Source of the DNA: an uncultured Butyricicoccus sp.
GTDB lineage: Bacteria; Bacillota; Clostridia; Oscillospirales; Butyricicoccaceae
Assembly: GCA_934532985.1 (NCBI GenBank)
Contig: CAKTAV010000011.1
Span: forward strand, 1-64,000
Direction of reading: 5' to 3'
Length of the DNA stretch: 64,000 nucleotides
Shown here: in pieces, positions 8,435 through 16,539 of the stretch
Numbering within the stretch: position 1 is the first letter of the stretch
Layout: each line of letters starts with the position of its first letter
Notes under the pieces: model-generated
What the model was told of the DNA's origin: nothing
What the model saw: the letters and a program-made list of their open reading frames with translations, nothing else
Database searches by the model: none
Made by a program: the position numbers and the translations under genes

Positions 8435-9357
8435 ACGTTCTCCTCCTTCGTCTGACTCACCGCTGTGTTTGCGATCTCTACCACCCGCCGCAGCCGGTGA
8501 CTCAATCCCGGCTTGGAAATCGGCGGGTCAAACTTCGCCGCCAGCTCACTCAGGCTGGAATCCGGGTTGTCCAGCCGAAGCCGTACGGTCTCCTGCGTCG
8601 CTTCCGGGAATACGTCCCATCCGTATTTCTCCAGCGCCTGCCGAATCACAACAATCTGCTTTGCCGCCGCGTTGGATGCCTTGATCAGGTTCGCCGTCTC
8701 GCAATTCACCGCCCGATTAACGTGATTGCGCAGCTGCTTTTCCACCTTGCCCTGCATCATCGCCATCGCCGCCTTCGGCGCGCCGATCAGCGTCAGAAAA
8801 TCCTCCACGCACTCTGTGTCCTTGAAATACAGCAGCGCCAGTGATTTGCGCGTACCCATCTTGGGCTGCATCGCCATGTCCAGCATCAGGCTCATCACCT
8901 CGCGGGACAAAATCCGGTGCGGCGTCGCCATCTCCAAATGGGTTTTCTTGTCCGGACTCGCCACCGTGCCGGACGCCAGAAACGCCCCGCGCAAAAACGA
9001 CGCCCGACAGCAGTCCTCTTCCACAATATTCTGGTGCAGATGGCAGCTCACACTGCGGCTGCAATCATAGCCCAGCGCACCAAAAATCCGCTCCAGCTGT
9101 GTCGGTTCCGTCAGCCGGAACGTCATGCGTCCGCCGCGTCCCAGCTCCGGTGCGCCCACCGGAACGCCGAACGCCTTGATCAGTAGCGGCGGAATGCGTC
9201 CCGCCAGCTCCTCCAGTGAGGTGACAATCCGGATCTCCATCTCGGAAAACTGGCTGGCAAACAGCATCAGCCCATAGGCTTCCGCCACCGCACAGCAGGT
9301 TTTCGTCACCGGCACCGTGCAAAGCTCCTGTTTTGTCGCCGCAGAAAACGACGCCAT
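8431..9357 (-). CDS. whiA: WhiA DNA-binding protein
   Basis: A 308-residue WhiA orthologue with an N-terminal LAGLIDADG-homing-endonuclease-like fold (residues 1-200; CRASFLRGAFLASGTV and LLYFKDTECVEDFLTLIGA) and a C-terminal helix-turn-helix. The end is typical (SELAAKFDPPISKPGLSHRLRRV). WhiA supports cell division and chromosome segregation in Firmicutes. In many Firmicutes it follows rapZ and yvcK; here murB lies directly upstream (27 bp) and neither of those genes is present. It overlaps dnaE by four bases. Confidence 0.95.
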   Translation of the reverse strand: MASFSAATKQELCTVPVTKTCCAVAEAYGLMLFASQFSEMEIRIVTSLEELAGRIPPLLIKAFGVPVGAPELGRGGRMTFRLTEPTQLERIFGALGYDCSRSVSCHLHQNIVEEDCCRASFLRGAFLASGTVASPDKKTHLEMATPHRILSREVMSLMLDMAMQPKMGTRKSLALLYFKDTECVEDFLTLIGAPKAAMAMMQGKVEKQLRNHVNRAVNCETANLIKASNAAAKQIVVIRQALEKYGWDVFPEATQETVRLRLDNPDSSLSELAAKFDPPISKPGLSHRLRRVVEIANTAVSQTKEENV

Positions 9358-9384
9358 ACTCTCTTCCTCCTCACTGCACTGCGC

Positions 9385-10296
9385 TTACAGCAGTCGAACC
9401 TCCGGCTCCAACTCCACGCCGAACTGCCGCAGCACCTCTTCGCGGACGTGGTCAATCACCGCCAACACATCGGCACATGTCGCCTCGCCGCGGTTAACGA
9501 CAAAGCCCGCGTGTTTTTCCGATACCTGCGCGCCGCCGACCGTGTATCCCATCAGTCCGGCGTCCTGAATCAGCTTTCCGGCGAAGTGTCCCTCCGGACG
9601 TTTGAACGTGCTGCCCGCGCTCGGGTAATTCAGCGGCTGCTTGTCACGCCGCCGCTGCGCAAAGTCGTTCATCTTCGCCTGAATCTCCGCCGGATTGCCC
9701 GGCTGCAATGCCATCACCGCCGACAGCGCAATCCACTCCGGATGCGTGCGGAATACGCTTGTGCGGTATCCAAATTCATGCTGCTCGCCGTGCAGCTCAC
9801 AGATTTCCAGCTTTTCGTTAAGATAGCGTGTCGTCTCCACAACATCCGCCATCTGTCCGCCGTAGGCGCCCGCATCCATAAACAGCGCGCCACCCAAGCT
9901 GCCCGGAATGCCCGCCGCAAATTCCAGCCCGGTCAGCGAGCCGGCCCGTGCCGCCGCCGCCAGTACCGCCAGCAGTGCGCCGGTCTGTGCTTCCAGCTTG
10001 TGTCCTTCCATCGCAATTACGCCGTATTCCTGCCCAATGGCCAGCACGACCCCGCGGATGCCCTCATCGCGTACCAGCACGTTCGAGCCGTTCCCCAATA
10101 CCGTCAGCGGAATATCGTTTTCCCGCGCCGCGCGCACCGCCGCAATAATTGCGCGCTCGGTCTTTGGCTGAACCAGCACATCCGCCGGTCCGCCGATATG
10201 GAACGAGGTGTGCCGACCCATTGGCTCGTTTTCCAAAATCGTTCGTTCACTCTCCGGACAGTTCATCGCCCGGGCAAATCCTGCCGCATCTATCAT
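9385..10296 (-). CDS. murB: UDP-N-acetylenolpyruvoylglucosamine reductase (MurB)
   Basis: A 303-residue FAD flavoprotein reducing UDP-GlcNAc-enolpyruvate to UDP-MurNAc in peptidoglycan synthesis. FAD-binding elements are HIGGPADVL, VLGNGSNVLVRDEG and GIPGSLGGALFMDAGAYGG. The proton-donating serine is in SAGSTFKRP, and a glutamate lies near the C-terminus (VELEPEVRLL). It is probably the first gene of the murB-whiA-dnaE unit. An extended -10 (TGGTATAAT) lies at 10337-10345 on the minus strand. Confidence 0.96.
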   Translation of the reverse strand: MIDAAGFARAMNCPESERTILENEPMGRHTSFHIGGPADVLVQPKTERAIIAAVRAARENDIPLTVLGNGSNVLVRDEGIRGVVLAIGQEYGVIAMEGHKLEAQTGALLAVLAAAARAGSLTGLEFAAGIPGSLGGALFMDAGAYGGQMADVVETTRYLNEKLEICELHGEQHEFGYRTSVFRTHPEWIALSAVMALQPGNPAEIQAKMNDFAQRRRDKQPLNYPSAGSTFKRPEGHFAGKLIQDAGLMGYTVGGAQVSEKHAGFVVNRGEATCADVLAVIDHVREEVLRQFGVELEPEVRLL

Positions 10297-10336
10297 AAAT
10301 AAATCCTCATTTCTAAAAAAATCAATAGATATTTAT

Positions 10337-10345
10337 ATTATACCA
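10337..10345 (-). promoter_or_regulatory. Extended -10 promoter of murB
   Basis: On the minus strand TGGTATAAT occupies 10345-10337, about 40 bp before murB. The -35 region is weak, as is usual for extended -10 promoters. Confidence 0.55.
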
Positions 10346-10476
10346 TACTTCCGCTTTCTCTGCCTAGAAATTCTGCGCATTCCCTGTCGTGTCCCTGAGA
10401 AAGCATAGAAAACTGCCACATATTTTGCCATCCCTTGAAAAGACTTACAAAGCATCGTTCTTTTTTCTGTTTCCTC

Positions 10477-10505
10477 TTGTATTTATTACACAAAACGCAT
10501 ACAAT
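10477..10505 (+). promoter_or_regulatory. Promoter of metallophosphatase gene
   Basis: TTGTAT at 10477-10482 and TACAAT at 10500-10505 are 17 bp apart, 37 bp before the ATG at 10542. Confidence 0.65.
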
Positions 10506-10541
10506 AGAAACAGCAAATCAGTACATCGGAGGAATTCATTT

Positions 10542-11249
10542 ATGATATATGTAGTCAGCGACCTGCACGGCTGCCTGTCCGAGTGGACGCAGCTGCTCGA
10601 CACCATTCACTTTGGCGACAACGACACCATGTTTGTCCTCGGCGACTGCGTGGATTTCGGTCCCGATCCCATCGGTCTGCTGCATGACCTGATGGAACGT
10701 CCCAACGTGTTCCCGCTCCTCGGCAATCACGAGCTGATGTTTGCCCGCTGTGCCCATACCATTCCAGCGGATGCCACGATGGAAACCCTGCCGCAGCACA
10801 TCAATGACGAGCAAAAGGCCAGGCTGGCCGAGTGGCTCAGCGACGGCGGTCAGACCACGTTGCAGCAGTATCTCGCACTGGATGATGAGAGCCGCGAGGC
10901 CATTCTGGACTACATCGGTGAGATGACACTCTACGAGGAAACCGAAGCCGACGGCGTCTCCTTCCTGCTGACGCATTCCGGTCTGGATCATTTCGACCCG
11001 GAGCGTTCGCTGGACGACTACGCGCCGACGGATTTTCTGCACGCTTCTCCCCGTCCGGGCGATGAGTATTATGAGGATCGCACCGTCATCGTCGGTCACG
11101 TTCCCACCTTCCGGCTGGACGGCGGCAAGCCCGGAAAGATTCTGGACGACGGCGGCATCATCTACATCGACTGCGGCGCCGCACATCCGGGAGACGGCGG
11201 AACCGTCGGCTGTCTCCGATTAGACGATTTTGAAGAATTTTACGCGTAA
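10542..11249 (+). CDS. Calcineurin-like serine/threonine phosphatase family protein
   Basis: A 235-residue metallophosphoesterase. The metal-binding motifs appear in order: SDLHGC (residues 6-11), GDCVDFGPD, GNHELMF, LTHSG and VGHVPT. The pattern matches small PrpA/PrpE or ApaH-like phosphatases, so it could act on phosphoproteins or dinucleotides; the substrate is not shown by the sequence. The ATG at 10542 has GGAGG at 10528-10532. It is monocistronic, with its own promoter and a strong terminator. Confidence 0.85.
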   Translation: MIYVVSDLHGCLSEWTQLLDTIHFGDNDTMFVLGDCVDFGPDPIGLLHDLMERPNVFPLLGNHELMFARCAHTIPADATMETLPQHINDEQKARLAEWLSDGGQTTLQQYLALDDESREAILDYIGEMTLYEETEADGVSFLLTHSGLDHFDPERSLDDYAPTDFLHASPRPGDEYYEDRTVIVGHVPTFRLDGGKPGKILDDGGIIYIDCGAAHPGDGGTVGCLRLDDFEEFYA

Positions 11250-11302
11250 AAAGAACGAGATTTGGAATCCAAAAAGGGTTCCAAATCTCGTTCTTTGCTT
11301 TG
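11250..11302 (+). terminator. Strong terminator after the phosphatase gene
   Basis: A near-perfect 20-bp stem (arms 11250-11270 and 11277-11296, loop AAAAAG) begins at the stop codon and runs into a T-rich stretch. Confidence 0.85.
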
Positions 11303-11326
11303 TTTTACGAGCAAATATGGAGTAAT

Positions 11327-11519
11327 AAGTTAGTTCAGATCCCCCCCAGAATTTGCTTCGCGAATCCAGCGCCCCTTGTCCTGCAAGGGGGGGGGGCATC
11401 AAACGCAAGATTTACTCTGAGAACAGACAGGTAAATGGCACGCACCAAAGGCATCCCTCGATGCAAGGAACACTGTCGGAGCGCAGCGACGACTGAAGGG
11501 ACTAAAGTCTGCAATTATA
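11327..11519. repeat. Dispersed intergenic repeat, copy A (core deleted)
   Basis: This segment shares its ends with copy B at 15985-16278. TTAGTTC followed by a C-rich hairpin arm and GCCCCTTG is at the left. ACTCTGAGAACAGACAGGTA, the CGCACCAAAGGC block and a GACTGAAGGGACTAAAGTCT end are at the right. It shares AAGATTTACTCTGAG with copy C. The two ends are imperfect inverted repeats, each with its own small hairpin. The central module of about 115 bp found in B and C is missing here. A run of ten G (11387-11396) and one of seven C lie inside. No open frame is convincing. Confidence 0.8.
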
Positions 11520-11570
11520 CCCTACTTTCCGTCTATCCTCAAATAAAATCTTACCACATATCACAACACG

Positions 11571-11608
11571 AAAAGGTCTGCTGCATTTTCCTTGCAACAG
11601 ACCTTTTT
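11571..11608 (-). terminator. Terminator of the DUF4886/FN3 gene
   Basis: AAAAAGGTCTGTTGCA and TGCAGCAGACCTTTT pair on the minus strand just past the stop codon, ending in a short U-tract. Confidence 0.75.
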
Positions 11609-11610
11609 CC

Positions 11611-13419
11611 TCACAGCGTCTTACATTCCGTCAGCGTGCTCCAACGGCTGACATACGTCTTGCCGCCGCGTTTGCCACTCACCCGCATCTGAATATAATA
11701 TTTCTTTTCTTTTTCTAAGCCGCGAATGATTTTCGCCTTTCTGTCTCCGCTCACGGTGATCTGTTTGACCTTCGACATGTTTTTCTTCGTGGAATAGCGA
11801 ATTTCATACTGATCTGCCTTCGCATACGGCTCCCAACGCACATCTATTGCCTTGTGCTGCGGCGTGTAATCCACATCTTTCACCCGTGTCAGATACTTGG
11901 ATGTCGTGCCGGATGCCACCTTACTCCACTCACTCGCATACGTCTTTTCCTCCGTGTGCTTGCGCCGCTTTACCTGCACATAGTACTTCGTATTCGGCTT
12001 CAGACCCGTTATCTTAATCGGCAGGTCAGTCGCCGGTACCGACAGCACCTTGGCATTTTTCATATTTTTCGACGTGGAACAGCGCACGCGGTATTCCGTT
12101 GCGCCCTTTTCCGCCTTGCCCCGAAGCTCCAGCGCCTCATCCATCGAAACCGCCTTGATCTTCATCGGCTTATCCAGCCAGCACACAATTTCGCTGTCGG
12201 AATACGTTTTGGATAAATTGGAGTCGAAATGCGCCTTGATGCGATATTCGTACTCCGTGCCGTCCTTTGCCGACTTGTCCTTGTATTCATAGGCGTTCTT
12301 TCCCGTTGACGATATCGTCTCGACGCAGCTCCATTCTCCGCCGGTTACTCGGCGGTTCACATAGTAGGTCGCCGCATGGCTTACGCCCTTCCACTTTACC
12401 TCCGTTCCCTTTGCCGTCGCCTCTACTTCGCGAAGAATCGGCGCGCTATGTGCCGGCTCCTGAAAAAACGACGATTGTGTTACTTGAAACGGATACAATA
12501 CCGCATTGCTGACCGCCTCGCGCAGCATCGGCCAGTGAAGATCATTGACATTGGTCGTGCCGCTCGGACGATAGGTGACATCAGATACATCAATGCCAAT
12601 CGCCGCCGCCACCGTCATACCGGCGGCATAGCGTCCCATGCCATAGCTCAAATGCCGTCCGTCGCGGTTTAAATTGTCGCCGACATAGCTGCTTCGAATA
12701 TTCTGCACCGAGGTTCCCACCGGAATGACACTTTCAAATTCTCCCGTCGACCACACGGTATTCTCCACCGTATTGGCAATTGCCCGGTACATCGTCATCT
12801 GGTCATTATTATAACGGGAAAACGAGCTGCCACTAAAATCCTGCGCATAGGCCCATCCCATCAGCCACGAAAAGGACAGGTCCGGATTCGGACATTGGGC
12901 GCGGATCAGCTGAATCAGCTGCGTCACGTAGGAATTTGCGTCCGCATCATAATACGACGTCGGTTCTCCGCTCAAATGGCTGATCTGTTGCAAAAACACC
13001 AAATCCCAGTCTTGCTTCAGCACCGTGCTCGGCGCCACATTCTCCTGTGTCACGCGGTCATAGCCGCTTTCCTTTGTGAACTGGTCAAACTGATATTCCG
13101 GTTCATCGTTTTGGATATACGCAAGATGGTTGGACAGCGCAATGGAGCCCTTCCAAAGTACGCCGACCGTCACATCATAGCCCGCGCTGTCTGCAATCTT
13201 TGAAACAAAGCGCATTGTATCATTGGTAAAGCTGTTTCCAATAGCTAAAATTCGCAGTGTATGATCCGGCTTAACCTCGGCGCTCTGTGTCACAATTGGC
13301 ATTTCCGCCGTGTCTGCCGCCGCGATATCCTCCCCCGCGTCAATGTCGACCGCCAGTGCACCCATCGAAAGGGTAAACACCAATACGGCCATTGCCACAA
13401 TTTGTTTCCAAAATTTCAT
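11611..13419 (-). CDS. Secreted DUF4886 (SGNH-like) protein with fibronectin type III domains
   Basis: A 602-residue exported protein. A signal peptide (residues 1-23, ending GALA) precedes a DUF4886 domain starting HTLRILAIGNSFTND. That domain resembles SGNH/GDSL hydrolases, with GNSF as the nucleophile block and a likely catalytic segment around DGRHLSYGMGRYAAG. The C-terminal 260 residues hold about three fibronectin type III repeats (WKGVSHAATYYVNR, VRCSTSKNMKNAK, IRYSTKKNMSKVK). No cell-wall anchor is visible. It may deacylate a surface or dietary glycan, which is inference. The ribosome site is poor: GTAGG abuts the ATG and GGAG lies about 18 bases upstream. Confidence 0.75.
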   Translation of the reverse strand: MKFWKQIVAMAVLVFTLSMGALAVDIDAGEDIAAADTAEMPIVTQSAEVKPDHTLRILAIGNSFTNDTMRFVSKIADSAGYDVTVGVLWKGSIALSNHLAYIQNDEPEYQFDQFTKESGYDRVTQENVAPSTVLKQDWDLVFLQQISHLSGEPTSYYDADANSYVTQLIQLIRAQCPNPDLSFSWLMGWAYAQDFSGSSFSRYNNDQMTMYRAIANTVENTVWSTGEFESVIPVGTSVQNIRSSYVGDNLNRDGRHLSYGMGRYAAGMTVAAAIGIDVSDVTYRPSGTTNVNDLHWPMLREAVSNAVLYPFQVTQSSFFQEPAHSAPILREVEATAKGTEVKWKGVSHAATYYVNRRVTGGEWSCVETISSTGKNAYEYKDKSAKDGTEYEYRIKAHFDSNLSKTYSDSEIVCWLDKPMKIKAVSMDEALELRGKAEKGATEYRVRCSTSKNMKNAKVLSVPATDLPIKITGLKPNTKYYVQVKRRKHTEEKTYASEWSKVASGTTSKYLTRVKDVDYTPQHKAIDVRWEPYAKADQYEIRYSTKKNMSKVKQITVSGDRKAKIIRGLEKEKKYYIQMRVSGKRGGKTYVSRWSTLTECKTL

Positions 13420-13526
13420 CCTACTGCTTTTTTCTCCGCTGCGCAGTTCCCCCGTCCAGCAGAGACAGCGTTCCCTCCTTCGCTCTTTGTTTTTCTTCTT
13501 GTTGGTCTTTTGGGTGTTATATTCCG

Positions 13527-14465
13527 TCAGATATACAGCATAGCCGCGCCGATAATACCGGCGTCATTTCCCGCCGTCGCCGCCACAATTTCGGTCTCTC
13601 GACCCTCTGCCTTCATCAGGTCTCGGTAAACCAGCTCGCGTACCGGACCCAGCAGTTTCTCGCCCTGTCCGGCAATGCCGCCGCCGACAACAATGCGGTC
13701 CGGCTGGACAATCGCCACCAGATTGCCGATGCCAACCGCCAGATAGGTCACATAGCGGTCAAACAGCTCCTGCGCCGCCGCGTCGCCGCGGTCGCGTGCC
13801 AAAAACAAATTCAGCGCACTGATGCCGCCCTGTTCCTCCGCCACCTGATTCAGCAGACTTTCCGGATGCTCCCACATCACCTGCTTAATCTGACGAATTA
13901 ATCCGGTTGCCGACGCATAGCTTTCCCAGCAGCCGCGCTTTCCGCAGTTGCACGGCTCGCCATTTACCTGAATAATCATATGTCCGATCTCTCCGGCGAC
14001 ATCACCGCAGCCGGAAAAAATGCGTCCTCCAAATACCAAGCCTCCGCCGATTCCCGTGCCCAGCGTGACCATAATCATGCTGTCGCAGCCAACACCGGCG
14101 CCACCGTAGCACTCACCCAGTGCCGCGCAGTTCGCGTCGTTGTCAATATACACCGGACAGGAAAATGCCGGACGAAATACCGGCTCAAAGCGCACCTGAT
14201 TGATGCCCAAATTTGTGCCAAACACCATCTTGCACTCCGCCTTGTTGACCGAGCCCGGCACGCCGATACCAACGGACTGTACTTCCTTTGTCGAGATACC
14301 GTACTTTTCACATACCTCCACCGCTGTCCGACAGATGTCCGCCAAAATGGTCTCACGCTCCCGTCCGACGCCCGTCGGGTTGGAATGGCGGCAGAGCAGT
14401 GCTCCGTTGTCGTCCGTCAGCCCCACCGCAATATTGGTTCCACCGAGGTCAATTCCCAATCTCAC
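13527..14465 (-). CDS. glcK: ROK-family glucokinase
   Basis: A 312-residue ROK kinase phosphorylating glucose at C6. The N-terminal phosphate loop is LGIDLGGTNIAVG. The catalytic aspartate is in YIDNDANCAALGE. The ROK zinc motif is GH...CNCGKRGCWE, and GTGIGGGLV contacts ATP. I chose GTG at 14465: the GAGGAGG at 14475-14481 sits nine bases upstream, whereas the earlier in-frame GTG at 14483 overlaps that ribosome site. It follows hprK, with a hairpin in the 78-bp gap. Confidence 0.9.
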   Translation of the reverse strand: MRLGIDLGGTNIAVGLTDDNGALLCRHSNPTGVGRERETILADICRTAVEVCEKYGISTKEVQSVGIGVPGSVNKAECKMVFGTNLGINQVRFEPVFRPAFSCPVYIDNDANCAALGECYGGAGVGCDSMIMVTLGTGIGGGLVFGGRIFSGCGDVAGEIGHMIIQVNGEPCNCGKRGCWESYASATGLIRQIKQVMWEHPESLLNQVAEEQGGISALNLFLARDRGDAAAQELFDRYVTYLAVGIGNLVAIVQPDRIVVGGGIAGQGEKLLGPVRELVYRDLMKAEGRETEIVAATAGNDAGIIGAAMLYI

Positions 14466-14483
14466 TACTACTTTCCTCCTCAC

Positions 14484-14525
14484 AAAGAAACTGCCGTTTG
14501 AAATCCAATCATTCCAAACAGCAGT
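14484..14525 (-). terminator. Hairpin between hprK and glucokinase
   Basis: ACTGCTGTTTG and CAAACGGCAGT pair on the minus strand (one G-U), followed by TTTCTTTG and then directly by the glucokinase ribosome site. It may terminate most hprK transcripts or attenuate the downstream gene. Confidence 0.6.
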
Positions 14526-14543
14526 ATGTCTTCTGTCACAGTC

Positions 14544-15476
14544 TTAGCCGCCCATCGAGCGCATCATACGCTCGTTCAGCTCGCGTGCTGCATTATAACC
14601 CATCGATTTATGACGCTGGTTCATCGCAGCAACTTCGACAACAACCGCCAAATTTCGTCCCGGACGAACCGGAATCGTCAGTGACGGGATACGCAGTCCC
14701 AAGATCTCATCATAGGTTGTGTCCAAACCGAGGCGGTCATACATCTTACCGTCTTCCCATTTTTCCAAATTGATAATCAAATCAATTCGCTCGGTCGCCT
14801 TGATTGCGCCCATACCAAACAGCTGTCGGACATCGACAATACCAATGCCGCGCAGCTCAATAAAGTGGCGGATGATCTCCGGCGCGGAGCCGACCAGCGT
14901 TCGGTCAGATACACGCTTAATTTCTACTGCATCATCGGCAATCAAACGATGTCCGCGCTTAATCAGCTCGATCGCCGTCTCACTCTTGCCGACGCCGCTG
15001 TCACCCAGAATCAGGACGCCCTCGCCATACAGCTCAACCAGCACACCGTGCATCGTGATGCGCGGCGCCAGCTCTACCTTCAAGGAAGCTACCATCGCAG
15101 CGGTCAGCGACGAGGTAAACGCATTCGTGCGCAAAATCGGTATGCCGTACTTCTTTCCGGCCTCAATACACTCCGGCAGCACATCTATATTTCGCGTGAC
15201 AATAACCGCCGGAATGCCGGTTTCAAACAGACGGCTGAAAATCTCCATCCGTTTTTCACTGTCAAATTGTTCGACATACGTGTGCTCTTCCTTGCCCAAA
15301 ACCTGAATACGGGTGGGTTCAAAATAGTCGAAGTAGCCGGCAAGCTGTAATCCCGGACGGTTGACATCGTCCGTTGTAATCTCTATTTTCTCAAAATTCT
15401 CTGGTCCATAGATGACTTCCAGCTGAAAATCATGAATCAACTTACCCAGTTCCACGCTGATTTCTTTCAGTTGCAT
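14544..15476 (-). CDS. hprK: HPr kinase/phosphorylase
   Basis: A 310-residue bifunctional enzyme that phosphorylates and dephosphorylates Ser46 of HPr, the central switch of carbon catabolite control in Firmicutes. Walker A is GDSGVGKS (158-165). The conserved MHGV histidine is near 143. The signature ELRGIGIVDVRQLFGMGAIK follows at about 200. The C-terminal tail ELNERMMRSMGG is typical. It is preceded by a clear promoter and followed by glucokinase, linking sugar sensing to sugar phosphorylation. Confidence 0.96.
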   Translation of the reverse strand: MQLKEISVELGKLIHDFQLEVIYGPENFEKIEITTDDVNRPGLQLAGYFDYFEPTRIQVLGKEEHTYVEQFDSEKRMEIFSRLFETGIPAVIVTRNIDVLPECIEAGKKYGIPILRTNAFTSSLTAAMVASLKVELAPRITMHGVLVELYGEGVLILGDSGVGKSETAIELIKRGHRLIADDAVEIKRVSDRTLVGSAPEIIRHFIELRGIGIVDVRQLFGMGAIKATERIDLIINLEKWEDGKMYDRLGLDTTYDEILGLRIPSLTIPVRPGRNLAVVVEVAAMNQRHKSMGYNAARELNERMMRSMGG

Positions 15477-15534
15477 GCTACACGACCTCCTCTTTCTCTA
15501 AATGTAAGCGATACTCTGCACTATAATATATGTT

Positions 15535-15563
15535 ATTATAACGGAAGTTCCCCGCCTTTGCAA
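15535..15563 (-). promoter_or_regulatory. Promoter of hprK
   Basis: On the minus strand TTGCAA (15563-15558) and TATAAT (15540-15535) are 17 bp apart, about 60 bp before hprK. Confidence 0.7.
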
Positions 15564-15694
15564 TCGTCAAGGCGCGCACCAATCGACTTTTTTGCAGAAC
15601 CGAAGTTTTTTTATTTTTTGTACTTGCATTTGTCGAAACAATATGGTAATATAATATGCGTTACTCAAGTACTCAGATAAGGAGGTGCAGGAAA

Positions 15695-15883
15695 ATGGCA
15701 AAGTGTGAAGTTTGCGGCAAGGGCGTAACGTTTGGAATTAAGGTTTCCCATTCTCACAGACGTTCCAACCGCATTATCAAGCCGAATGTTCGTCGTGTCA
15801 AGGCGGTTGTAGACGGCACCCCGTGCCATGTCAACGTTTGCTCTCGGTGTCTCCGTTCTGGCAAGGTTACCCGTGCAATCTAA
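15695..15883 (+). CDS. rpmB: 50S ribosomal protein L28
   Basis: A 62-residue L28 of the C+ (zinc-binding) type, with CEVCGKG at residues 4-10 and CSRC near residue 50. SHSHRRSNRIIKPNVRRV is the family core. The ATG at 15695 follows AAGGAGGTG at 15679-15687; an earlier in-frame ATG lacks a ribosome site. A TAATATAATA region at 15647-15656 is the likely -10. A terminator follows directly, so the gene is monocistronic. Confidence 0.96.
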   Translation: MAKCEVCGKGVTFGIKVSHSHRRSNRIIKPNVRRVKAVVDGTPCHVNVCSRCLRSGKVTRAI

Positions 15884-15902
15884 GATATTCGATATGGATA
15901 GA

Positions 15903-15940
15903 TAAGCTCTCTGCTTGGTCAGAGGGCTTTTTTATTTTTG
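15903..15940 (+). terminator. Terminator of rpmB
   Basis: AAGCTCTCTG and CAGAGGGCTT form a stem followed by TTTTTTATTTTT. Confidence 0.85.
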
Positions 15941-15984
15941 CTTTGAGGATGATATGTTTTCTTTGAAAGAAAGCAGGATATATA

Positions 15985-16278
15985 TGTTAGTTCGCATCCC
16001 CTCAGTCGCCTCCGGCGCCAACTCCCCTTGTTCTCCATGGGGAGCCAAACATCGCTGCGACACGCTGCGCTATATCGCCACGCCGAGGTAGCGGCATGGC
16101 TCAACCGCTTCGTGGTCTTGCTCTATCGCGCCACAACCGCTTCGCTGGGTTGTGGCGCGATAGACATTGAGGGTTTATTCTCAGAATGGGCAGATAAGTG
16201 ATACGCGCCAAAGGCGCTCCTTGATGCAAGGGGCGCTGCCTGCGATAGCAGGCTGAGGGGATTAAAACCTACAATTAT
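15985..16278. repeat. Dispersed intergenic repeat, copy B (full length)
   Basis: This is the most complete of three related intergenic segments. Its left end (ATCCCCTCAG, a GCCTCCGGCG hairpin, ACTCCCCTTG) matches the reverse complement of its right end (ATCCCCTCAG, a GCCTGCTATCGCAGGC hairpin, GCCCCTTG), so it has structured terminal inverted repeats. The central module (16060-16164: CTGCGCTATAT, CACGCCGAGG, CGCGCCACAACCGCTTCG) recurs in copy C at 50081-50183. The right third recurs in copy A. It carries no transposase or credible ORF, as expected for a MITE-like element. Confidence 0.82.
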
Positions 16279-16345
16279 ATATAATTTTCTGCCTGTTTTC
16301 ATGGTAAAATCCACGTCTTTAACCGAGTGTAAACAATCCACATTT

Positions 16346-16528
16346 TTAATTCTGTTTCCGCACAATCGAGTACTCATCCCCACTCCGGTAATACGGACAG
16401 TGATCCAGTGTATACGTCATAAACCGCCGCATCTCGTCCTCGTCCAGATCCTGTTCGCAGGTCGTGTACCCCAGCTCTTCATCATATACATAATAATAGC
16501 AATCGTCACAGATTGTCTTTGGTTCCAT
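16346..16528 (-). CDS. Small cysteine-rich protein (DUF6472-like)
   Basis: A 60-residue acidic, tyrosine-rich protein with CDDC near the N-terminus and two later cysteines (TTCEQD and DHCPYY), an arrangement that suggests a small zinc site. It resembles the DUF6472 family of short clostridial proteins; the function is unknown. The ATG at 16528 is preceded by GAGGAG. It is 11 bp downstream of the PQ-loop-like gene on the same strand and is probably co-transcribed with it and rluA. Confidence 0.7.
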   Translation of the reverse strand: MEPKTICDDCYYYVYDEELGYTTCEQDLDEDEMRRFMTYTLDHCPYYRSGDEYSIVRKQN

Positions 16529-16539
16529 GCTTCTTCTCC

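Noticed and set aside
11387..11396. G-run as a quadruplex or phase-variation tract
   Set aside because: It lies in a non-coding repeat with no gene to switch, so it is treated as a variable homopolymer.
11436..11453. Sigma-54 promoter (TGGCAC start) inside repeat copy A
   Set aside because: The downstream TTGC element is missing at the required spacing.
15502..15515. Catabolite-responsive (cre) site in the hprK leader (TGTAAGCGATACTC)
   Set aside because: Only the left half matches the consensus; the right half lacks the required symmetry.
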